Under the pieces are notes generated by a model, which worked only from the letters and a program-made list of their open reading frames with translations, was not told the origin of the DNA and searched no databases. From contig DBEB01000023.1 of assembly GCA_002293855.1 (NCBI GenBank), forward strand, positions 1-18,597: DNA of 18,597 nt, given 5' to 3'. Of this stretch, positions 7,149 through 14,354 are shown one piece after another. The DNA is from Candidatus Falkowbacteria bacterium UBA917. GTDB lineage: Bacteria > Patescibacteriota > Patescibacteriia > Patescibacteriales > Patescibacteriaceae. A program made the position numbers and the translations under genes. The first letter of the stretch is position 1. Each line of letters starts with the position of its first letter.

Positions 7149-7955
7149 TTAGCTATTTAGCTTGTGCAAATAATCTTCTCTGACAGCGACAATATTACAA
7201 AAAGCAAAAATCTCTGACTTAACCGGAGAATACTTGATAGGCTCGAGACCATCTGACAAAAGCATAAAAAATCTATAGCCAACAAGCAGATCAATAAAAT
7301 CCTTCAAGAACACTTTGCTAGCAACATTCATTTCATTAAACTCAAACTGAATAACTTTGACACGGCCATTTTGGAGGAGCTGAGTTGCTCCACGCAGCAC
7401 AGCGTATTCATGACCTTCGGTATCAATTTTTAATAGGTCTATGTTGTGAATATTTTGATTGGCGCAAAAATTATCAATAGTATCCAAATCTACTGTATAA
7501 GCCACTGATTCTTGCTGATGGATCTTAGAAAAAACTTGCGCATGGAGGCTAGCTAGCTCAGAATTAACACCGTCTTTTAAGTCATGTAGTTGAGCTTGGC
7601 CTAGCTGATCACTAAAACCCAAATGATAGGCTTGAAAATTATGCGCAGCAGAACAATCCTTTAAAGCTTGATAGCTAATTGGGTGTGGCTCAAAAGCATA
7701 CAAAGAAACATTAGGATTTAGCTTCTTGACTAAAGCTGAGTAAGCGCCGGTATTAGCGCCGACATCAAAGACGGTTTTATTACTAGTATCACGAAAAAAA
7801 ATATTCAGCAGCCATAATTCACCACTAATTTTAAAATCCTGACTATTGAGATAGCCTAAGCCGTGAAGTGATAGCAGGTACAAAAAACGATTAAGCGGAT
7901 AGAAAAACCTACGACAAAAAATTAATTGAAATAACTTAAGCAAGATCCGACTCAT
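7149..7955 (-). CDS. FkbM-family SAM-dependent methyltransferase
   Basis: This 268-residue protein is a class I methyltransferase of the FkbM type, which commonly O-methylates sugars or other hydroxyls in glycan and natural-product loci. The SAM-binding motif I is FDVGANTG (63-70), followed by an acidic motif II in AFEPHP (87-92), and the family-typical KIDTEGHE (176-183), which carries a metal or catalytic acidic pair. The first about 35 residues are hydrophobic and basic and may associate with the membrane. It probably methylates a sugar in the surface glycan made by the neighbouring glycosyltransferases. It has its own promoter (B) and a 23-base leader. The start is ATG with no Shine-Dalgarno sequence. 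Downstream is the 109-base gap with promoter A. Confidence 0.9.
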   Translation of the reverse strand: MSRILLKLFQLIFCRRFFYPLNRFLYLLSLHGLGYLNSQDFKISGELWLLNIFFRDTSNKTVFDVGANTGAYSALVKKLNPNVSLYAFEPHPISYQALKDCSAAHNFQAYHLGFSDQLGQAQLHDLKDGVNSELASLHAQVFSKIHQQESVAYTVDLDTIDNFCANQNIHNIDLLKIDTEGHEYAVLRGATQLLQNGRVKVIQFEFNEMNVASKVFLKDFIDLLVGYRFFMLLSDGLEPIKYSPVKSEIFAFCNIVAVREDYLHKLNS

Positions 7956-7984
7956 ATATTTAAATGATTGGTAAGAGTTTTTTT

Positions 7985-8013
7985 AGCCTAACACAAAGAC
8001 AAGTACTTGCCCA
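7985..8013 (-). promoter_or_regulatory. promoter B, upstream of the FkbM gene
   Basis: Minus strand: -35 TGGGCA (8013-8008), a 17-base spacer, and -10 TAGGCT (7990-7985) preceded by TGT (extended -10). Predicted start is about 7978, a leader of about 23 bases. The block from CTAT to AGGCTAAAA matches promoter A in most positions around both boxes and in CTTTGTG before the -10, while the rest of the spacer differs. It lies in the 68-base gap 7956-8023. Confidence 0.5.
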
Positions 8014-8023
8014 TAGACTCAAC

Positions 8024-9229
8024 TTACTTTTGTTTACTAGTCAAAATACTCTGATAGAGCTCCAAATAAGCACTGGTCATAGCGGTCAATGAAAAACTCT
8101 TAGTAATCAGCTTTTGATTACTAAGCAAAATATCATCTAGTTGATGTTGATTAAAGGCAAGAACTTGATCTAGGCCGGCGATTAAGTCGCTAGACTCATA
8201 AGACTTAGCTAGATAACCATTGTGACGATGAGTGATCAATTCTGGAGCAGCTCCCACAGAGAAGCTGACGACTGGTAAACCAGCAAACATAGCCTCTAAC
8301 AAAACTAGAGCAAAACTCTCAGCGGTAGAGCTGAGTAAAAAAACATCAGCACAAGCATAGTACTCGGCCAAGGCAGATTGATCTAAATAACTTACAAAAC
8401 GCAAGTTAGCAGGAGGATTATCCATAGGAGCACCACCAATACATAAGAACAAAAGATCAGAGCGGCTAGAGAGCTGACGAATGACCTCTTCAGTATAAGG
8501 CCAGCCCTTCCAAATATTATCTTTACCGCCACTAGCCACAAAGAGGATGATCTTTTTGTCAGCTGGTAGACTGAGCTTTGATCTAAGTGACTGAGACTGC
8601 CTGCGATCAGGCCGATTGGTCAGATCAATGCCGTTGTGAATTAAATGACTAGAGTGATGACTCAAACAACTGTTTGCTAATTTAGACTTCAACCAAAGCG
8701 AAGGAGCGACAAGTGTAATACTCCCCAGTTCGCCGTACAACTTGGCTTTGCGAGATTGTAAATACTTAGCTCGGTGACACTTCATCCATGATCGAGAAGC
8801 ATTAGCTGGACAAGTATAAAAGCCATCAGCATCAGGCTCAGCAAAAGAATGAGAACAATAAGGAGTAAGAGCCCAGAGATCATGGAGGGTCCAGACCACT
8901 GGCTTGAGTCGGGACATTTTGACGAGCGTCTCGAGATTGAAATAGTGACCGTGGAGATTATGACAATGGATAATGTCAGCTGCTTTGAACTCAGGTGTAT
9001 CAATGATGCGGTCAGTTAAAAATAAATCGATATCTGTGCCGAGCAGATGAGAGAGATAAAAAAGAGCTCGTGGCTGAGCAATGTGCTTAACAAAACTACT
9101 GTCACCGACTTTAGTATCAACAAAAAAATCAACATGATGACCAAGTGTAATTAATTGTTGATCGAGAGCATAGGCTAGTTCAGCCGCCCCACCAACACGA
9201 TCAGCTTTGTTGATACTGAGAATCTTCAT
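8024..9229 (-). CDS. GT4-type glycosyltransferase (GT-B fold)
   Basis: The 401-residue cytoplasmic enzyme has two Rossmann domains. The N-terminal acceptor domain starts MKILSINKADRVGGAA, with the nucleotide-sugar glycine loop GGAA (13-16), and has the IIHCHNLHGH and WTLHDLWALTPYCSH (113-127) pattern typical of capsule and O-antigen GT4 enzymes. The C-terminal donor domain has a basic VASGGKDNIWKGW stretch and the E-x7-E motif Glu304/Glu312 in ESFALVLLEAM, followed by GLPVVSF. It is a retaining transferase by family; the sugar is not predictable. The cysteines in the WTLHDLW...CSH...TCP...CHRAKY region (about 124-151) are a recurring feature of this subfamily. Its start is two bases from the preceding HlpA-like gene's stop. 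Confidence 0.9.
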   Translation of the reverse strand: MKILSINKADRVGGAAELAYALDQQLITLGHHVDFFVDTKVGDSSFVKHIAQPRALFYLSHLLGTDIDLFLTDRIIDTPEFKAADIIHCHNLHGHYFNLETLVKMSRLKPVVWTLHDLWALTPYCSHSFAEPDADGFYTCPANASRSWMKCHRAKYLQSRKAKLYGELGSITLVAPSLWLKSKLANSCLSHHSSHLIHNGIDLTNRPDRRQSQSLRSKLSLPADKKIILFVASGGKDNIWKGWPYTEEVIRQLSSRSDLLFLCIGGAPMDNPPANLRFVSYLDQSALAEYYACADVFLLSSTAESFALVLLEAMFAGLPVVSFSVGAAPELITHRHNGYLAKSYESSDLIAGLDQVLAFNQHQLDDILLSNQKLITKSFSLTAMTSAYLELYQSILTSKQK

Positions 9230-9231
9230 AG

Positions 9232-10182
9232 CTATTTGGAGTTTAGATTAAAGCGGTGATAGAGTTTTTTAACTAGATCAAAGAGACCAAGTCTTCTCAG
9301 TAAATGTTTTAAGAAAAAATTATGCCAAGTGACGCCAAAGTTGTTACGCATAATAAACTCATCAGCCTGCTTGTCGGCTATAATCAGGCGCGGATGACGG
9401 ATAGGCAGACTGATTGATTGAGTTGGCAAATTAGCATGAGGACTAGTAGCTTGCGAAGCGTGAGCAGCGCCAGCGCCAAAGCCGATATTGGAAATTAGAT
9501 TGGTGTTGGGATTGATAGCGAGAGCTTGGTGACGCATCAGAGCATAACTCCATTGAAAATCCCAACCATTATCCAAGCCAAGATAATTTTTGTGAAAAAC
9601 ATCTAACCAAAAAAGTCTTGATAAATAAGTAGGAAACAATTGATTTAGAATTTGACTAGAGGCAAAGCTAGGAAAGTCTGGCATGGCGATATCATAATGT
9701 CGCCAAGCTCGACGCCAAGTCGCCCAACCCCAGATGTGTGGGATTTGGGAAAAATAATAAGTAGCCGAGCCGATCTGGTGGTGATGAAAATGATCACCGC
9801 TGATATGCCAGACACGTTCATCGTGACGATAGTGTTTTAATAACTCAGCGCAATAAGCAAAAAATGATAAATCAGGTAAACAGTCATCTTCAAGAATAAT
9901 CCCCTCTTCTACTTGATCAAAAAACCAGTTGATAGCTGTTGGACCAGCCTGCTTAACGCCAAGATTCTGTTCTTGCACGAGATAGTGAAGATCGCAAACC
10001 CAATCAACTGCTTGGATAATTTTTTGAACCTCAGCACAAAGCACTTGATCAGCTTGATTTCTAGCCCCGTCGAGAGCGATAAATAGCTGATCTGGTTGCA
10101 ATTTTTTAATGACAGCAAAAACTTGCGCAGTAGTGACCGGGCGATTAAAAGCGATGAGTAAGATGGGAGTAGAGAAGCTCAT
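9232..10182 (-). CDS. GT-A nucleotide-diphospho-sugar transferase, HlpA-like
   Basis: The 316-residue protein begins TPILLIAFNRPVTTAQVF, the standard opening of a family often labelled 'hemolytic protein HlpA-like' and related to GNT-I type GT-A transferases. It has a metal-binding acidic motif EDDC (98-101), then HISGDHFHHH, WGWATWRRAW (151-160) and GWDFQWSYAL, which are family hallmarks. These enzymes occur in capsule and glycan loci; 'hemolysin' is a legacy label and should not be read as function. It probably adds one sugar to the growing glycan in the cytoplasm. The start is ATG, with an 11-base gap to the upstream gene. Confidence 0.85.
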   Translation of the reverse strand: MSFSTPILLIAFNRPVTTAQVFAVIKKLQPDQLFIALDGARNQADQVLCAEVQKIIQAVDWVCDLHYLVQEQNLGVKQAGPTAINWFFDQVEEGIILEDDCLPDLSFFAYCAELLKHYRHDERVWHISGDHFHHHQIGSATYYFSQIPHIWGWATWRRAWRHYDIAMPDFPSFASSQILNQLFPTYLSRLFWLDVFHKNYLGLDNGWDFQWSYALMRHQALAINPNTNLISNIGFGAGAAHASQATSPHANLPTQSISLPIRHPRLIIADKQADEFIMRNNFGVTWHNFFLKHLLRRLGLFDLVKKLYHRFNLNSK

Positions 10183-10193
10183 AAGAAATAATA

Positions 10194-11000
10194 TTAGACC
10201 AACTCGAGCTGTTGCGATAATTTTAAACTATTTGCTAACCAAGCCTCTGGATCAGGTGCTTTAAATTTGGCAGAGATGACAACCGCAGATGGATTGAATT
10301 GAAAAATAGTTTTTTGTCTCACCCGCTTAGACCATTCGATATCCTCGCCCTCACCCCAGCGTCGATAGTCATCCAGAGGGTTAGCCAAATAAAAGTCACG
10401 CTTCACTACAAAGTAGCTACCGCTAAGGTATTGATAATCGTTAGCATGTTTGGAATATGGCAGGAGCGCAAAACCCAAATCTGGATAATCACAAACAGTC
10501 CAATCTAATAAGCGAGTACCGTCTTGCCGGAGGACTTGATTACTAGCAACATCAAAGTCATCACCAAAATTATCCCAAGCAGCTTTCCAACCAGCTTGAA
10601 AAAGCAAATAATCATGACAGAGCACCACTTTGTCATACTGAGCCAATCTTACACCCAAATTCTTTTTATGCGTAATAAGTGGTGGCAAGAAGCTGATGTC
10701 ACGATAAGGACAATGTTTAATTGGTAAGACAAATTTTTTACTTAGCCGTAGACTAGCTGGAGCAATTAAAATAATTTCTGCACTTGTATTAGCTAGTTCT
10801 TGATCAATAGAACTAAGAACTTTTTCAAGCATTATCAGATCATCAGCACCACTAATAATGACAACAGACCAGCCCTTGGATGCGGGTCGAACTAAATCAT
10901 GAGCAATGGAATTAATTAATCTTTCATAGGGATTAATTAATAATCTAGGCAAACGATTTGCCAAGAGATAGGTCAATTTGTAGTAAATCTTTGCTAGCAT
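10194..11000 (-). CDS. GT-A-like glycosyltransferase, paralogue 1
   Basis: This 268-residue protein has a basic N-terminal helix region (1-42) and then a GT-A-like domain starting WSVVIISGADD. An acidic HDY (129-131) sits where a DxD would be expected, and the C-terminal motif RRWGEGEDIEWSKR (213-226) resembles the GWGxED motif of galactosyltransferase-like GT7/GT27 enzymes. It is clearly paralogous to the gene at 14355-15167: same length, same motifs, and a 98-base segment with only 13 mismatches. The start (ATG 11000) overlaps the GDPD stop by seven bases, so it is coupled to that gene. The substrate is unknown. The absence of a strict DxD leaves catalytic details uncertain. Confidence 0.78.
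   Translation of the reverse strand: MLAKIYYKLTYLLANRLPRLLINPYERLINSIAHDLVRPASKGWSVVIISGADDLIMLEKVLSSIDQELANTSAEIILIAPASLRLSKKFVLPIKHCPYRDISFLPPLITHKKNLGVRLAQYDKVVLCHDYLLFQAGWKAAWDNFGDDFDVASNQVLRQDGTRLLDWTVCDYPDLGFALLPYSKHANDYQYLSGSYFVVKRDFYLANPLDDYRRWGEGEDIEWSKRVRQKTIFQFNPSAVVISAKFKAPDPEAWLANSLKLSQQLELV
10339..10436 (-). repeat. high-identity segment shared with 14497-14594 (copy 1)
   Basis: Direct repeat of 98 bases inside the two paralogous transferase genes. I count 13 mismatches by eye. It includes an uninterrupted identical stretch of more than 25 bases (10354-10379). It covers the codons for the DDYRRWGE motif region. The nucleotide similarity exceeds that of the rest of the genes, consistent with recent duplication or gene conversion. 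Confidence 0.8.
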
Positions 11001-11854
11001 AGTTCGATTAATGATTGTAACTCTTGAGGATGATCGGTGCAGAGAGCATCGGGCTGCAATGTGATTATTTCTGTTAAGCGAGCAAATAATTTTTCTGATG
11101 AGGCTTCAGGATGAGCTTCGCCACCGAGTAGTCCCGGTGAAGTGCCATGCAACTCTGGCGTGACTAAAGCAATCTTGAGACCAGCTGTTTTAAAAATATT
11201 AAATACTTCAGCAGTATAAAACTTTTTCTGAGATCCGTCTTGATCAGTCAAATCCCACTCATCCAACCAGACCCAAGTAAAGAGCTCTTTGTTAGCTAGA
11301 ACTTCTTCAATACTGAGCAAAGTGCCACCAACGCAGTCGTTGTAACGTTTGATGTCATGGCTATGTGCAACTGAGGGAGTGAGGTTAAGAGCTGGCAAAT
11401 GACTTTTGAGATACTTGGCAGTTTTCACCGTGACATCAAAAATTATCAGCCGGTCCAGCAGAGAGCGGTGACGATTTAAACAGGCAATGAGAATATCTAA
11501 ATACTTATTGTCAACTTGAAATCGGCCTTTGAGGTGGAGTGCGCTCATAGGAGCAGAGCTTTTTTCAATAGTATCCAAGAGCTCATCTAGGAAATACAAA
11601 CTGTCGTTATCGCCCAAACGAATAGTTTCTACTTCTGATCGAGTTAGATCAGAAAATTTAGCTAGATTATCACCCCTTGTGATACGGTTGAGATCAGTAT
11701 CGTGAAAGACAAAAATTTGATTGTCTTTGGTAAGATTGAAATCAAACTCCAGACCAAAACCCTGCTTGAGTTGACTGTCAAAAGCCTGACGAGAACTCTC
11801 AGCAGGAAAGTTAGCAATGCTTGGCTGTAAGCCTCGATGAGTAATGATATTCAT
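10994..11854 (-). CDS. glycerophosphodiester phosphodiesterase-family protein
   Basis: GDPD enzymes hydrolyse phosphodiesters such as glycerophospho-alcohols in a TIM barrel with one metal. This 286-residue protein keeps the key set: His6-Arg7 (THRG), Glu36 and Asp38 (GLEFDFN), and the catalytic HDTDLNRITRG beginning at His51. The usual later ExK strand is replaced by LHLKG (106-110), so one metal ligand may differ. The C-terminal DALCTDHPQEL matches the family ending. There is no signal peptide, so it acts in the cytoplasm, unlike GlpQ. Its place directly after a nucleotidyltransferase and before a glycosyltransferase suggests it processes a glycan precursor or phosphodiester substituent rather than lipid breakdown products. 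That role is inference. The spacing is 27 bases from the nucleotidyltransferase gene. Confidence 0.85.
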   Translation of the reverse strand: MNIITHRGLQPSIANFPAESSRQAFDSQLKQGFGLEFDFNLTKDNQIFVFHDTDLNRITRGDNLAKFSDLTRSEVETIRLGDNDSLYFLDELLDTIEKSSAPMSALHLKGRFQVDNKYLDILIACLNRHRSLLDRLIIFDVTVKTAKYLKSHLPALNLTPSVAHSHDIKRYNDCVGGTLLSIEEVLANKELFTWVWLDEWDLTDQDGSQKKFYTAEVFNIFKTAGLKIALVTPELHGTSPGLLGGEAHPEASSEKLFARLTEIITLQPDALCTDHPQELQSLIELC

Positions 11855-11881
11855 AAGACTATTAAACAGCCTATTTTGGCC

Positions 11882-12967
11882 TTAAACTTTATTCTCTGAT
11901 GATAAGCTGAGGTATTTATTTAAATCCTCCGGAGTGCCGAGGCCGTGCATTTGCTCTGGCTTAATATTCCAGATTTTAATGGTTTTACCATCAATGATTA
12001 ACTCATTATAGGTCGGACAGACGTAGAATTCATTATTTACCCTGATGTCTTTGGCCATCATCTTGCCAGCAGCTTGGATAAAATCCCTCCCCTCTTTGAA
12101 ATAATAAATACCGACTGTCGCCTGATTAGAAATAACTTTTTTCTCAGCTACTTCAGAGACACTTTGACTCGCGTCCAGTCGAGCGTAACTCCACTTGGGG
12201 TGACTGGATTCAAAGGTCATAATCGTGCCATCGGCGCCCGACTGGCGAGAATAATTAATATAGTCATCAATCTTGATATCAATGAGCTGATCAGAGTTAG
12301 CGATGATAATATCATCATCGCCATTGATATAATCAATGGCAGTTAGGACTGTGCAAGCAGCTCCTTGAGTAGTGGCGGTAAGCTGAACGCAGTCATAATT
12401 TTCACGACCAACTAAATTATTAAATATTTCGTTGAGTGAATATTTTTCGTAATGTTCTTTTTGACAGATGAAAACAAATTTGTGAGGACAAGTTGGTTTA
12501 AGATTTTTGATAACTAACTCGATCATTGGCTTGCCACTGACTTCAATGAGTGGCTTAGGGAAGGAGTAGCCAGCTTCTTGGAAACGCATGCCCAGACCAG
12601 CCATCGGCACAACGATTTTGAGAACTTTTTTAGGGGCAGTAATTTCAGAGGCGAGATATTTATCACCCATCACTGACGGAGATTTGATGACTAAAGTTTC
12701 ACCACTGTGCAGGCACTCAAACTCAACCATTTCATTGGGTTCGACTTGGATAATGTCGTTTTTGCCAATAATCTGATCATTCATCCGAAAGACACCATTA
12801 ATGACGATGGTGTATTCGGTGGCAAGGCGATGTTCGTGAGCAAGTTCTTTGGCGCCTTGTTCATAGCGCTTGAGTGCTACTTCGATGTCCTTGCTACCAA
12901 AAAGATTAGGTTCGAAATCTCCGACTAGCCAGCCCTTGGTATAGTTTTGTAAATTAAACTTTTTCAT
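11882..12967 (-). CDS. cupin-nucleotidyltransferase fusion (NDP-sugar pyrophosphorylase-like)
   Basis: Two domains are visible in 361 residues. Residues about 10-100 form a cupin: AHEHRLATEYTIVINGV has the metal ligands His44, His46 and Glu51. Residues about 116-350 form a nucleotidyltransferase of the RfbA/GlmU fold: VPMAGLGMRF (120-129) is the nucleotide loop, FPKPLIEVSGKPMIE (136-150) follows, then the metal-binding NSD (224-226), and HGLGTPEDL near the end. The family couples a sugar- or polyol-phosphate to NTP with release of pyrophosphate. The cupin may bind or isomerise the sugar, or sense product. It starts four bases after the HAD gene, which could supply the 1-phosphate. The exact substrate is unknown, and the cupin could alternatively be purely structural. 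Confidence 0.87.
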   Translation of the reverse strand: MKKFNLQNYTKGWLVGDFEPNLFGSKDIEVALKRYEQGAKELAHEHRLATEYTIVINGVFRMNDQIIGKNDIIQVEPNEMVEFECLHSGETLVIKSPSVMGDKYLASEITAPKKVLKIVVPMAGLGMRFQEAGYSFPKPLIEVSGKPMIELVIKNLKPTCPHKFVFICQKEHYEKYSLNEIFNNLVGRENYDCVQLTATTQGAACTVLTAIDYINGDDDIIIANSDQLIDIKIDDYINYSRQSGADGTIMTFESSHPKWSYARLDASQSVSEVAEKKVISNQATVGIYYFKEGRDFIQAAGKMMAKDIRVNNEFYVCPTYNELIIDGKTIKIWNIKPEQMHGLGTPEDLNKYLSLSSENKV

Positions 12968-12971
12968 AGAC

Positions 12972-13583
12972 TTAGAGCAGATTTAAATTATAAAACAATG
13001 ACAAATTAACATCTTCGTAACCTCTGACAGCGATAACTTGAGCGCCACTAGCCTTAGCCGCCTCAATCCCATGAGGAGCGTCTTCAACGATTACCGCCTC
13101 GTCTGGGCTGATTGAGAGCCTGGCAAAAGCCCCCAAATAAATCTCTGGACTAGGCTTGGGCAACCAACCTTCGTCATTGCCGATAATCTCATCAAAAAAA
13201 TGGTCGATCTGAGCGCTGGTTAACATCTGTAGCACAGAATGTTTTTGAGCATTACTACAACAAGCGAGTCGATAACCATTAGCCCTGAGATGAGTGAGCA
13301 TTAATTGCTTGGCATGACTAGGGCGACAAAGCTGGTTAACGATCTCATTAGTATATTTTCTTTTTAAATCTTTGATGATTGGATGAAGGCCGAGTGGTAG
13401 CCCTTGTCGCTCTGAAAGAAGTTTTAATTTTTCATTAGTAGGTAGGCCATTATAAATCTTGAAGTGATCTTCGCGACTAATTTTGTAGCCAAAAATAGAC
13501 AAAGCTCTATCCAGAGCTTCATAGTGCCAGTCAGTGGCGTCGATCAGAACGCCATCCAAATCAAATAGAATTGCTTTAATCAT
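12972..13583 (-). CDS. HAD-superfamily phosphatase or beta-phosphoglucomutase-like enzyme
   Basis: The 203-residue protein is a subfamily I HAD enzyme with an alpha-helical cap. Motif I is FDLDGVLID with Asp8 and Asp10, motif II SN (110-111), motif III Lys143 in KPSPEIY, and motif IV Glu167-Asp168 in VEDAPHGIEAAKASG. This set fits both sugar-phosphate phosphatases and beta-phosphoglucomutase-like mutases, and sequence alone does not decide. It is directly followed by the cupin-nucleotidyltransferase, so a mutase giving a sugar-1-phosphate, or a phosphatase in the same precursor pathway, is plausible. Upstream is a perfect-consensus sigma70 promoter with a leader of about 10 bases. The start is ATG preceded by T, with no Shine-Dalgarno sequence. 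Confidence 0.87.
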   Translation of the reverse strand: MIKAILFDLDGVLIDATDWHYEALDRALSIFGYKISREDHFKIYNGLPTNEKLKLLSERQGLPLGLHPIIKDLKRKYTNEIVNQLCRPSHAKQLMLTHLRANGYRLACCSNAQKHSVLQMLTSAQIDHFFDEIIGNDEGWLPKPSPEIYLGAFARLSISPDEAVIVEDAPHGIEAAKASGAQVIAVRGYEDVNLSLFYNLNLL

Positions 13584-13599
13584 AGATTAATTGCCATCA

Positions 13600-13627
13600 A
13601 TTATAATTTATCAGGGCCTTTTGTCAA
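13600..13627 (-). promoter_or_regulatory. perfect-consensus sigma70 promoter for the HAD-nucleotidyltransferase-GDPD genes
   Basis: Minus strand: -35 TTGACA (13627-13622), 16-base spacer, -10 TATAAT (13605-13600). Both hexamers match consensus exactly. Predicted transcription start is about 13593, leaving about 10 bases before the ATG at 13583. The -35 and the spacer lie within the last codons of the upstream gene. This is the strongest promoter I found in the window and suggests the downstream genes are expressed independently of the genes to the right. Confidence 0.7.
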
Positions 13628-14353
13628 ACCACTCAAGTGAGACCACAGATTGATACTTTTGACAAGAGTTTTGTCAGTATAATGATAAGGAAAGACTAGG
13701 AAATCTTCATCAGCCAACTCTAAATTGATAAGATTTGAGTAGTTGCTAGCTAGTTCTCTGAGCGCTCGACGCTGACACTCAACTCTGTCCTTGAACTCCG
13801 GACGCTCGTCATAGCGAGCCGAATAATGAACGACAATAATTGGTCGATCGGGATAGCTAGCATTAAACCAAGCAAATAATTTATCGTAGAAAAATTTAAA
13901 ACTTTCTTTTGGTAATAAGCCGTCGCTAGAGAAAACTTGATCAAAGTCGCCACTATGATCAATGTCGCTGTAGTGACAAGCAAAAGACCAGCCCTCCTTA
14001 CGATGAGTAAATTTTTGATCAGTTAACTCAGAATACAGATCAAGAAATAGATACTTGGGAGCCGGATAATTAAACCATTTTAACCTTTCTTGTTGCTTGA
14101 TGAGACCAAAAAGGTCATGCCTCAAGATATAAGGTTTGATAATACTAGGCTTGGGATAAGCCTTACCACTGAGCCAATCAAAAAATAAGTCTAACCTCCC
14201 CTTTTGTAGATTGATAAAGCGAATATTTTCACCAGTTTTTTGTAAGCGCAACTTTAAGATATCTTGACCGACGCAAGCTGAGCGACCATAGACCACATCA
14301 ATAAAGGGGTTACGTTTATGAAGCATGTCTTTGAAACCTGGCCAACTGGTCAT
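13601..14353 (-). CDS. unknown protein, possibly DUF6270-like
   Basis: I do not firmly recognise this 250-residue soluble protein. The N-terminal VVYGRSACVGQDILK recalls the G-S-C-x-x-x-D opening of DUF6270 proteins. A central hydrophobic-acidic strand YLFLDLYSEL, a strand IIVVHYSARYDE, and an ending with FPYHYTDKTLVKSI also follow the general order of that family, which occurs in glycan loci and has a SGNH-like layout. The match is from memory and weak. No signal peptide or membrane segment is seen. It lies one base after the paralogous transferase 2 gene and ends over the HAD promoter, so it is probably co-transcribed with the transferase. It may modify the glycan, but no function can be assigned. 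Confidence 0.72.
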   Translation of the reverse strand: MTSWPGFKDMLHKRNPFIDVVYGRSACVGQDILKLRLQKTGENIRFINLQKGRLDLFFDWLSGKAYPKPSIIKPYILRHDLFGLIKQQERLKWFNYPAPKYLFLDLYSELTDQKFTHRKEGWSFACHYSDIDHSGDFDQVFSSDGLLPKESFKFFYDKLFAWFNASYPDRPIIVVHYSARYDERPEFKDRVECQRRALRELASNYSNLINLELADEDFLVFPYHYTDKTLVKSINLWSHLSGLTKGPDKL

Positions 14354-14354
14354 A

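Noticed and set aside
12987..12992. TATAAT on the minus strand before the cupin-nucleotidyltransferase gene
   Set aside because: It has no -35 box at 15-18 bases and lies in HAD codons; the gene follows the HAD gene by four bases and needs no own promoter.
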